Shown here one piece after another: positions 42,558-49,820 of a stretch of DNA of 56,155 nucleotides. The stretch covers positions 1 through 56,155 of the forward strand of contig JAAYLV010000019.1 of assembly GCA_012521755.1 (NCBI GenBank), read 5' to 3'. The translations under genes were made by a program, and so were the position numbers. Positions within the stretch are counted from its first letter, which is position 1, and each line of letters opens with the position of its first letter. The DNA is from Bacillota bacterium (GTDB lineage Bacteria > Bacillota > Limnochordia > JAAZLZ01). The notes under the pieces are model-generated. The model saw nothing but the letters and a program-made list of their open reading frames with translations. It had not been told where the DNA came from and ran no database searches.

Positions 42558-43379
42558 ATGGATGTGGCAACTATAATAGGCATCATCATCGGAGTGGTTC
42601 TCCTGACAGCGGCCATTTTGGTGAACAGCACCCTGTCAGTCTATTGGGACTTACCATCGGTCTTGATCGTCTGCGGGGGGGTTTTGGCTGCCACCTTGAT
42701 CAACTATCCGCTGCATGAGGTCCTGGGGGTCTTCAAGGTCCTCAGAATCGCTTTTCGTCGCCAGGGGACCACTCCAGAAGAAATCATCCGGTCCCTCGTT
42801 GGCTTTGCTGAGAAAGCAAGACGGGAAGGACTTCTGGCCATGGAAGAAGAGGCGGAGAAGATCGATGACCCCTTCCTGCAAAAGGGGATCCAGCTGGTCG
42901 TGGACGGCACCGATCCGGAATTGGTTCGAGGCATCATGGAGATCGAACTGGCATTCCTGGAGGAAAGGCACCGCCGGGGACAGCAAATCTTTGAAACGAT
43001 GGGCGCCTTGGCCCCCGCCTTCGGCATGACGGGGACCTTGATCGGGCTGGTTCAAATGCTAGGCAGCCTAGATGACCCCGAGAGCGTCGGTCCCGCCATG
43101 GCCGTAGCTTTGATCACCACTTTGTATGGCGTGGTTCTCGCCAACTTGATCTTCCTGCCCATCGCCGGCAAACTGAAGGTGAAAAGCGAGGAGGAGGTGC
43201 TCCTCCGGGAGATCATGGTGGAGGGAATCCTTTCCATTCAGGCAGGGGAAAATCCGAGGATCGTCGAAGACAAGCTGAAAGCCTTCTTACCGCCCAACAA
43301 ACGGGATCTTGCCGAGCTTGATGGGGAGAGGGCCGGAGGTATCGAGAGGGTGGTACCTGATGGCACGCCGCCGGCGTAG
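42558..43379 (+). CDS. motA: Flagellar stator protein MotA
   Basis: A 273-residue proton-channel stator subunit with four membrane segments: near residues 4-22, 33-52, 150-172 and 183-205. The cytoplasmic loop between segments two and three is long and charged and contacts FliG. The conserved family region GGVLAATLINYPLHEV and GALAPAFGMTGTLIGLVQML with its channel Pro-type residues are present. Translation probably starts at the ATG with AGGAGG 16 bases or so upstream. The gene overlaps motB by 20 bases. Confidence 0.95.
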   Translation: MDVATIIGIIIGVVLLTAAILVNSTLSVYWDLPSVLIVCGGVLAATLINYPLHEVLGVFKVLRIAFRRQGTTPEEIIRSLVGFAEKARREGLLAMEEEAEKIDDPFLQKGIQLVVDGTDPELVRGIMEIELAFLEERHRRGQQIFETMGALAPAFGMTGTLIGLVQMLGSLDDPESVGPAMAVALITTLYGVVLANLIFLPIAGKLKVKSEEEVLLREIMVEGILSIQAGENPRIVEDKLKAFLPPNKRDLAELDGERAGGIERVVPDGTPPA

Positions 43380-44175
43380 GAGCGAGAGCAGTGAATCCGG
43401 TGGCGTCGCCCACTGGATGTTGACCTACAGCGACATGGTTACGTTGCTGCTCTGTTTTTTCGTATTGCTCTTCGCCTTTTCTACCATCGACATCCAGAAA
43501 TTCAGAGCAATCATGAGCGCCTTCCAAGGGTCCATCGGGGTGCTGGATAGCGGTCGGGCGCTGCATCAAGATGACCGGGTTGAGGATGCGGCCTTGGAGA
43601 TGGATTTGGAACAAGTCATCATGCAGCCTAGCATGCAGGAGATAAGGCAACTACAAGACATCTTCGATACTTTGCAGAATTGGGCGGCCCAACAGGACTT
43701 GGAAGGACTAGTGTACATGGTCATGGAGGAGCGGGGCATCGTCATCCGCTTTGCCGATCGAGTCCTCTTTGAGCTGGGCAAAGCGAACCTTACGGAAGAG
43801 GCCAAAGTGGTTCTCAGCCGGATAGGGGGCCTATTGGCCCGGCTGCCGAACCATGTGCGCGTCGAGGGGCATACGGACAATTTGCCCATCAGGACCGCGA
43901 TGTTCCCCTCCAACTGGGAGCTGTCAACGGCCCGCGCGACGAGCGTCATCAGGTATTTGATCGAGAATTGCGGCCTGAAGCCGAGCATGCTGTCGGCCGC
44001 CGGTTATGGGGAATACAGACCAATCCAGAGTAATAACACGGACGAAGGCAGAGCTGCCAATCGCCGGGTGGACATCGTCATCCTGCGCCAGGGCCTGAGT
44101 GAAGCTGAGCCATACTCCCCGCCCCTAGATAAGTCCGATGTAAAGGAGCGAGATGTCAATGGAGAGTGGACGTAG
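43360..44175 (+). CDS. motB: Flagellar stator protein MotB
   Basis: A 271-residue peptidoglycan-anchored stator subunit. A basic N-terminus leads into HWMLTYSDMVTLLLCFFVLLF, with the proton-carrying Asp at residue 25. The C-terminal OmpA-like domain shows VRVEGHTDNLP and NWELSTARATSVIRYLIE, then the NRRVDI end, which bind peptidoglycan. ATG 43360 has AGGGTGG about seven bases upstream. The longer reading starting at 43309 overlaps motA. Confidence 0.95.
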   Translation: MARRRRRSESSESGGVAHWMLTYSDMVTLLLCFFVLLFAFSTIDIQKFRAIMSAFQGSIGVLDSGRALHQDDRVEDAALEMDLEQVIMQPSMQEIRQLQDIFDTLQNWAAQQDLEGLVYMVMEERGIVIRFADRVLFELGKANLTEEAKVVLSRIGGLLARLPNHVRVEGHTDNLPIRTAMFPSNWELSTARATSVIRYLIENCGLKPSMLSAAGYGEYRPIQSNNTDEGRAANRRVDIVILRQGLSEAEPYSPPLDKSDVKERDVNGEWT

Positions 44176-44626
44176 TCTTCGGCTAATCATCATTTTCGTC
44201 GCCCTAACTATTTTGGCTGCCGCCGTCATCCTTTACACCGGGTTTGCCCTTTTTGGCAAGCATCAACAAAGCGAGGTCGTCGCGGGACAACCCCCAGTAA
44301 AGGAGCGCACCAGCATTGGCCCCACTTTCGATGCGGGGACATTCACCGTTAATCTGTTGCCAGGCCAAGGCAGGGTGACCTCCCGTTATTTGCGCACCCA
44401 ACTAGTCTTTGAAGTCAGTTCACCCAAGGCAATCCAGGAGCTGGAACAGCGAACGCCGCAGGTTAAGGATAAGATAATTAGCATCCTCCGCTCGAAGACT
44501 GTTGAAGAGATGATGGATCCCCAAGGGGATAATCGACTGCGGGAGGAAATCAAGGAAGGAATCAACCAACTGCTCCACCAAGGGGAAATCGTCGAGGTCT
44601 ACTTCATCGACCTTGTGATCCAATGA
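44153..44626 (+). CDS. fliL: Flagellar basal body-associated protein FliL
   Basis: A 157-residue single-pass membrane protein. One membrane segment lies at residues 10-32. The extracytoplasmic FliL domain shows FTVNLLPG, RYLRTQLVFEVSSPKAIQEL, and the end VYFIDLVIQ. FliL forms rings around stators and affects torque and stator assembly. The ATG follows AAAGGAG closely and overlaps motB by 23 bases. In most Bacillota fliM-fliY come next; here a divergent pair takes that place. Confidence 0.93.
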   Translation: MSMESGRSLRLIIIFVALTILAAAVILYTGFALFGKHQQSEVVAGQPPVKERTSIGPTFDAGTFTVNLLPGQGRVTSRYLRTQLVFEVSSPKAIQELEQRTPQVKDKIISILRSKTVEEMMDPQGDNRLREEIKEGINQLLHQGEIVEVYFIDLVIQ

Positions 44627-44637
44627 GGTGAAGCCCG

Positions 44638-45417
44638 ATGGAAGGGTCTTGCCAGGACAGACAACCCGCGAAATTCAGTTTTCGTCACCGACCCAAGGGC
44701 AGCCAGGTCGTTTACCAGTTTTATCGTGAGGGGTCGCAAAAGCTGGCAAGGCGTCTAGAAAGGCTGCTTAGCACCAGCGTCCAGGCCTGGCTTAGGGAGG
44801 TCCGGTTTGGCCTGCGGGCAGGATCATTCCCGGATGGTTACTTATTTGCCTTCCAGGAAAGAGAGTCTTGCGATCTGGGGTACATGCACCTGGAAGGACA
44901 TCTTGTCCGAGCTATCCTGCAGCGACTGTTAGGGGTCGATGGGCCTGACGCGGCATACAAGGAGCTCACCCTCCTGCAACGGGGAGTCCTCCTAGGGGTG
45001 GTCAAAGGTCAGCTGGAGAGTCTCGACTTGCCCGCCCAGGTTGATTTTGCAAAGGGCCAGGGACCTCACCCGTCGCCCGAGGCCATGCACATTGCCATTC
45101 GCTTGCGGATAGGCGGTGTGGCGGGGATGCTCCACCTTCATCTTCCGCCGTCAATGGTGGGGCCAAGACCATCATCGCCGCGCCTTGACGAGTATTCTTT
45201 GACGCTGACGGCTTGCTTGGGGGAGGAGGAGCTCACCCTCGAGGAATATCTTGAACTAGAATGTGGCGATGTGGTCTTGTTAGGTTCGACCAAGGACCCT
45301 TTGCCTGTTTACATCGGGCAAAGGCGCTGGCTGCGGGCCAAGCCGGGGATTTGCGGGACACGCATGGGGATTCAGATTACCGACATACTGCACGAAGGAG
45401 ATCGATCCTGTGAATAG
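44638..45417 (+). CDS. Divergent FliM-like switch protein lacking CheY-binding motif
   Basis: A 259-residue protein at the usual fliM position. It aligns by eye with FliM from the middle domain on: KFSFRHRPKGSQ matches YDFRQPSKLS, and ELTLLQRGVLL matches the segment before the second helix pair. The C-terminal SpoA-like end (LTLEEYLELECGDVVLLGS to GTRMGIQITDIL) matches FliM's. It lacks the N-terminal EIDQLL motif, and the GGxG loop is replaced by LLGVDGPDA. It is 68 residues shorter than the fliM at 17614. It probably forms part of the C-ring but could not take FliM's role in binding CheY-P. Its 3' end overlaps the FliY-like gene by eight bases. Confidence 0.75.
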   Translation: MEGSCQDRQPAKFSFRHRPKGSQVVYQFYREGSQKLARRLERLLSTSVQAWLREVRFGLRAGSFPDGYLFAFQERESCDLGYMHLEGHLVRAILQRLLGVDGPDAAYKELTLLQRGVLLGVVKGQLESLDLPAQVDFAKGQGPHPSPEAMHIAIRLRIGGVAGMLHLHLPPSMVGPRPSSPRLDEYSLTLTACLGEEELTLEEYLELECGDVVLLGSTKDPLPVYIGQRRWLRAKPGICGTRMGIQITDILHEGDRSCE

Positions 45418-46390
45418 GAATATTCTTTCCCAAGCAGAACTCGATGCCTTGTTGGGTAATGGCCTGCAAGATGGGTCCTCGATGCGGGACTTAGACATGG
45501 ACACCTTAACGGAACTAGTCCAAGTCTGCGTCCAAAGCACGGCCCAGACCCTCCAGCAGCATCTTACGCCGACTATCAGTCTCCATCCTCCCGAAGGATG
45601 GGAGTGTACCTGGGAGGAGTTTCGCGCTGCCTTATCAGAAGAAGACTACTTGGCCCTCCTTGCCGAGTATGGAGAACCTCTTCGCGGCGGTACACTGTCT
45701 TTGTTTACCTTTGATAATCTAGAGTCGGCGGCAGCTATTATCCCCGGGGGCGCCGCCACAGGCGAGGCTTTGCTTTACACGATTGTCGAACAGTTTGCCA
45801 ATACCCTCAACTCCCTATTGGATGAGTCCCTTGAAACCCGCCTAGGCATTGTTGAGCGGGTCGGTCCTGATGGGTTGAAAAGCCTGTTGCCCCTGCGCAA
45901 CGGCGAGGAGTTCATCGCCTTTCGGTTTGGCTTTTTTATCGAGAACGTGACTAGTCTCGAAGGTCATCTGCTCCTCCCTGTAAGTGTTGCGGAACAGCTG
46001 ATCAGCGCCTTGCACCATGCGCCGCCGCCTTCCCCAAGGCGGGGCCAACGGCGGGAGGCAAGAAGCGTCTATCCTGCCCAGTTCCCGCCTTTGCGTCCAG
46101 ATCCCGAGGAAGAGATCGGTCAAGACATACACCTGCTGGCCGATGTGGAACTGGACCTGTATGTCGAGCTGGGACAGACCCAAATGAAGGTTGAAGAAGT
46201 CCTGCAACTCGGCATCAGTGACTACATCACCTTGGATAAGACGGCGGGCGAGCAGGTAGAGGTTTACATCAACCAAAAGGCCTTTGCCAGGGGCGAGGTC
46301 ATTGTCATCGATGAACATCTGGCGGTGAAGCTCACCGATATCATCGAACCGGAAGAGAGGCTGGATCAGATTTCCATCGGGTCCGAATGA
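45410..46390 (+). CDS. Divergent FliY-like switch protein with inactive phosphatase sites
   Basis: A 326-residue protein at the usual fliY position. It has an N-terminal CheY-P-binding-like motif (ILSQAELDALLG), a middle domain weakly similar to CheC/FliY, and a canonical C-terminal FliN domain (YVELGQTQMKVEEVLQLGISDYITLDK to ARGEVIVIDEHLAVKLTDI). In the two phosphatase half-sites the Glu is kept but the Asn seems lost: E35 with Q38, and E127 with A130. So it is probably not a phosphatase. With the preceding FliM-like protein it may form a special C-ring unit. GTG start overlaps that gene by eight bases. Confidence 0.78.
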   Translation: MNRNILSQAELDALLGNGLQDGSSMRDLDMDTLTELVQVCVQSTAQTLQQHLTPTISLHPPEGWECTWEEFRAALSEEDYLALLAEYGEPLRGGTLSLFTFDNLESAAAIIPGGAATGEALLYTIVEQFANTLNSLLDESLETRLGIVERVGPDGLKSLLPLRNGEEFIAFRFGFFIENVTSLEGHLLLPVSVAEQLISALHHAPPPSPRRGQRREARSVYPAQFPPLRPDPEEEIGQDIHLLADVELDLYVELGQTQMKVEEVLQLGISDYITLDKTAGEQVEVYINQKAFARGEVIVIDEHLAVKLTDIIEPEERLDQISIGSE

Positions 46391-46445
46391 GAACTAGTCG
46401 GATGGGTCTTCCGGCTCAATCTTGCTCCGATCGGAGGCGATGCCC

Positions 46446-46817
46446 TTGACGGGCCCGGACCAGGCAAACCTTTTTTGGGAAGCCGCGAAGGTTTTTCTGA
46501 CCCTTCTTTTGTTCATCCCCTTCATCTACTTGGCCACTCGGTTTTACGCACAAAAAGGCCTGCGGGCCGTAGAGGGAAGAAGACGGCTGTCAGTTGCCGA
46601 AGTCTATTCCTTAGGGCCGCGCCAAAAACTAGTCCTCCTTGAAGTGGGACAGCGGCTTCTCTTGCTCGGGGTGACCGATGGGGCAATTAACGTGCTGCTG
46701 GAGATGGACCAAGAGGACCTGCCGGCCTTGCCCCTAGAGGAGGCGCCGGGGTTTGCAGGCAAATTGCGGAAGGCTCTAGGACAGCTGACGGATAGCAGGG
46801 AGGCGACGGACGATTGA
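46446..46817 (+). CDS. fliO: Flagellar biosynthesis protein FliO
   Basis: A 123-residue membrane protein with one N-terminal membrane segment (VFLTLLLFIPFIYLATRFY) and a cytoplasmic FliO domain (RRLSVAEVYSLGPRQKLVLLEVGQRLLLLGVTDGAINVLLEM). FliO is a chaperone for assembly of the FliP-FliR export gate. TTG 46446 fits GGAGG eight bases upstream; ATG 46440 and TTG 46422 are worse placed. It is directly followed by fliP, overlapping by four bases. Confidence 0.85.
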   Translation: MTGPDQANLFWEAAKVFLTLLLFIPFIYLATRFYAQKGLRAVEGRRRLSVAEVYSLGPRQKLVLLEVGQRLLLLGVTDGAINVLLEMDQEDLPALPLEEAPGFAGKLRKALGQLTDSREATDD

Positions 46818-47572
46818 ACAAGCGCTTCGTTGGACTGTTAGCAATACTGTTCGCACTTGCCGTCCTACTGCCCGGCAGTGCGTTAGCCCAGCCAATTCCC
46901 TTCCCCCGCGTCGAGATTGGCATCGGCGCCGCCGAAACACCGACGGAGGTAGCGCAAAGCCTGCAGATTCTGTTCTTGCTGACTGTCCTGGCCTTAGCGC
47001 CAGCTATCCTCGTATTGATGACTTCCTTCACCAGGGTCATCATCGTGTTGTCCTTTGTCCGCAACGCTCTGGCCACCCAACAGATGCCCCCCAATCAGGT
47101 GTTGATAGGGTTGGCCTTGTTCTTAACCTTCTTCATCATGGCGCCGACTTGGCAGGTCATCAACAATGAGGCAATTCAACCTTACTTGGCTGGGGAGCTT
47201 GCCCAAGATGAGGCCCTAGCCAGAGTCGATGCCCAGATGCGCACTTTCATGCTCCGGTACACCAGGGAAAAAGACTTGGAGCTTTTCGTTCAGTACGCCA
47301 GTGGGGCCCAACCCGCAACGATCGAAGATGTGCCGACTTACCAGCTTATTCCGGCATTCGTCATCAGTGAGCTGAAAACGGCATTTCAACTAGGTTTCAT
47401 CATTTTTATTCCCTTCATCGTCATCGACATGATCGTAGCCAGCGTGCTGATGTCCATGGGCATGCTCATGCTGCCGCCAGTGATGATCTCGCTGCCCTTT
47501 AAGATATTGCTCTTCGTGCTAGTTGACGGCTGGCACCTGATCACTCGTTCGTTGCTCATAAGCTTCCAATAG
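46814..47572 (+). CDS. fliP: Flagellar export gate protein FliP
   Basis: A 252-residue core component of the export gate. A cleavable signal peptide (about residues 1-25) precedes the family core: TVLALAPAILVLMTSFTRVIIVLSFVRNALATQQMPPNQVLIGLALFLTFFIM. Then come LFVQYA, the DVPTYQLIPAFVISELKTAFQLGF segment and MLPPVMISLPFKILLFVLVDGWHLI. TTG start overlapping the fliO stop. Five copies of FliP with FliQ and FliR form the pore. Confidence 0.95.
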   Translation: MNKRFVGLLAILFALAVLLPGSALAQPIPFPRVEIGIGAAETPTEVAQSLQILFLLTVLALAPAILVLMTSFTRVIIVLSFVRNALATQQMPPNQVLIGLALFLTFFIMAPTWQVINNEAIQPYLAGELAQDEALARVDAQMRTFMLRYTREKDLELFVQYASGAQPATIEDVPTYQLIPAFVISELKTAFQLGFIIFIPFIVIDMIVASVLMSMGMLMLPPVMISLPFKILLFVLVDGWHLITRSLLISFQ

Positions 47573-47585
47573 GAGGGTATGAACC

Positions 47586-47855
47586 TTGACGGAAATGACG
47601 GTCATTGAGCTGGGACGACAAGCCCTTTGGACGGTCCTGTTGGTGGCAGGGCCAATCTTGGGACTAGCCTTGATCACAGGCCTTTTGGTCAGTATTTTCC
47701 AGGCCACAACCCAAGTCCAAGAGCAGACCCTCACTTTTGTGCCGAAGCTATTTGCCGTCCTGGGGGCGACTATCCTCTTCGGACCTTGGATGGTCCAAAC
47801 GCTCTTGGAATTTGCCGGCGGGCTCTTGGCGAACATGCATTTATACATCGGTTGA
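47586..47855 (+). CDS. fliQ: Flagellar export gate protein FliQ
   Basis: An 89-residue two-segment membrane protein. It shows the family motif VAGPILGLALITGLLVSIFQATTQVQEQTLTFVPKL, then ILFGPWMVQTLLEFA. TTG start with AGGAGGG about eight bases upstream. Placed between fliP and fliR as is universal. Confidence 0.95.
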   Translation: MTEMTVIELGRQALWTVLLVAGPILGLALITGLLVSIFQATTQVQEQTLTFVPKLFAVLGATILFGPWMVQTLLEFAGGLLANMHLYIG

Positions 47856-47889
47856 TCAGGGAGGGAGCGGCCTTGAGGCCGCGCAAGTC

Positions 47890-48672
47890 TTGTGGGAAGG
47901 TTTTGCACAGCAGGCGCCAGGACTCTTCCTGGTTTTCACCCGTTTGAGCGGATTAATCGTGACCGCTCCTTTGTTTAGTTACCGCAACGTCCCCATCTTG
48001 CTGAAAATGGCCTTCGCCAGCCTGTTGGCGGCCATTCTGTTCCCCTATGCCATGCCCCCAAGTACGGCAGAGTTCTTGTCCCTATCTTATTTTCTCCAAG
48101 TCCTCGAAGAGCTGGCCCTGGGACTTGCCCTAGGCTTCGTCGCTAGTTTGAGCCTGCAGGCCATCTACTTGGCCGGCCAGCTCATGGACGTGCCTATGGG
48201 CTTTGGAATGGTCAACATCCTCGATCCCCAACTGGGAGTGCAAGTGCCCATTATGGCCCGTTTCTACAACATCGTTGCCATCTTAGTCTTCCTAGGCGTC
48301 AACGGCCACCACATGGTGCTGATGGCCCTGATGCGAAGCTTTGAACTTCTTCCCATCGGCCAGGTAAGCTGGGGACCGGGAGTAGTGATGGCGCTAGTCA
48401 GGGGCTTTGCTTGGATGTTTGTCTTGGGCGTTAAGATCGCCTTGCCCATCATGGGCGCCATTTTCCTGACAGATATCGCCCTGGGCGTCATTGCCCGGTC
48501 AGTTCCCCAAATGAACGTGTTTCTCGTCGGCTTCCCCGTCAAAATTGGCGTAGGTCTGTTTCTACTAGTTTTCGTAGTGCCGACTTACGTCCGGGTCATT
48601 GCCCAGCTCTTCAGTGAGGGCGGCGACATGCTCTCCCACTTGTGGGAATTCATCGGTTCCCTGAAAGGATGA
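47890..48672 (+). CDS. fliR: Flagellar export gate protein FliR
   Basis: A 260-residue membrane protein completing the FliPQR gate. Family features: VFTRLSGLIVTAPLFSYRNVPILLKMAFA, YLAGQLMDVPMGFGMVNILDPQ, VFLGVNGHHMVLMALMRSF and the QMNVFLVGFPVKI segment. I chose the TTG at 47890, the first start codon of this frame after the fliQ stop that gives the normal FliR length; only a poor GAGG lies 11 bases before it. A better ribosome binding site (GGGAGGG, 47860-47866) leads to a TTG at 47873 that is in the wrong frame. The true start, or a sequence error there, should be examined. Confidence 0.88.
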   Translation: MWEGFAQQAPGLFLVFTRLSGLIVTAPLFSYRNVPILLKMAFASLLAAILFPYAMPPSTAEFLSLSYFLQVLEELALGLALGFVASLSLQAIYLAGQLMDVPMGFGMVNILDPQLGVQVPIMARFYNIVAILVFLGVNGHHMVLMALMRSFELLPIGQVSWGPGVVMALVRGFAWMFVLGVKIALPIMGAIFLTDIALGVIARSVPQMNVFLVGFPVKIGVGLFLLVFVVPTYVRVIAQLFSEGGDMLSHLWEFIGSLKG

Positions 48673-49766
48673 GGGACTTGGCCGAGTTCATGAATCTGCA
48701 GCTTTTTGCCGGGGAAAAGACCGAGCCGGCAACTCCCCGTCATCGTCAGCGGGTTCGCCAGCGGGGGCAGGTGGCGGTCAGCAGGGAGCTGACTAGCGCC
48801 CTCATCCTCTTGGCGAGCATCCTGGCCTTGACCAGCTTCAGCGGGCACGCCTTCGAGCAGATCGGTCGACTAATTGAATACGCGTTCAGCGAGCCTTTCT
48901 ATGGGGTGGATTTGACGCCGGCTCATCTGCGGGAAATCGTCCCCGTTACCTTAGGTGCATACTTAAAAACGGCAAGTCCCATCATCCTCATCATTATGGT
49001 GACAGGGGCCTTGACCCAGATGGTCCAGGTGGGCCTTGTTTTCAGCGGCGAGCCCCTGTCGCCCAAACTAGAAAGGATCAATCCCGCCGAGGGCCTTAGG
49101 CGGATCTTTTCCAGGCAGTCTGTTGTTGAATGTGCCAAAGCCCTGCTGAAGGTGGCGCTAATCGGTTTTACCGCCTTTGATATGCTCCGCAAGGCATGGG
49201 CGAGATTCCCCGAACTTATTTCCCTCAATCCTCTGGAAAGCGCCCAGCTCATCGGCCAACTAGCCAGGACCATGGTCCTTCGCATAGGCATGCTGCTCCT
49301 TTGCCTTGCTGCCCTTGACTATCTGTATCAGCGATGGCAATTCGAGCGGAGCATCATGATGAGCGTCCAGGAAGTGCGCGATGAATACAAGGAGATGGAA
49401 GGAGACCCAACCATTAGGTCCAAGATCCGGCAGATGCAAAGGCAAATGGCGAGCCGGCGGATGATGCAAAGGATACCGGAGGCGGATGTGGTGATCACCA
49501 ACCCTGTTCATCTCGCGGTGGCCTTGCAGTATATTCCCGACAAGATGAACGCGCCCCAAGTAGTGGCCAAGGGGGCAGGTCCCCTAGCCGAGCGGATCAA
49601 AGCTATCGCCAAGGAACACAACGTCCACATCGTGGAGAATCCGCCCTTGGCCCAAGGGCTTTATGCTGCCGTCGAGGTGGGGGAGGAGATCCCGCCGGCT
49701 TTGTATCAGGCCGTTGCGGAGGTTTTGGCCCTGGTCTTTCGTTTGCGTCGGAAAGGCCCGGAATAG
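48669..49766 (+). CDS. flhB: Flagellar export specificity protein FlhB (NPVH variant)
   Basis: A 365-residue protein that switches export from hook to filament. It starts with LQLFAGEKTEPATPRHRQRVRQRGQVAVS, followed by four membrane segments and the cytoplasmic autocleavage domain. The cleavage site reads N278-P279-V280-H281 (VVITNPVHLAVAL) where NPTH is normal; the scissile Asn-Pro pair is kept. The ATG overlaps the fliR stop in an ATGA arrangement; an ATG at 48690 is also possible. Confidence 0.92.
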   Translation: MRDLAEFMNLQLFAGEKTEPATPRHRQRVRQRGQVAVSRELTSALILLASILALTSFSGHAFEQIGRLIEYAFSEPFYGVDLTPAHLREIVPVTLGAYLKTASPIILIIMVTGALTQMVQVGLVFSGEPLSPKLERINPAEGLRRIFSRQSVVECAKALLKVALIGFTAFDMLRKAWARFPELISLNPLESAQLIGQLARTMVLRIGMLLLCLAALDYLYQRWQFERSIMMSVQEVRDEYKEMEGDPTIRSKIRQMQRQMASRRMMQRIPEADVVITNPVHLAVALQYIPDKMNAPQVVAKGAGPLAERIKAIAKEHNVHIVENPPLAQGLYAAVEVGEEIPPALYQAVAEVLALVFRLRRKGPE

Positions 49767-49820
49767 AGGAGACCTGCCCCCAAGTGGCGAATCTTGGATC
49801 CCAAAAGGGGGGACGCAAAA

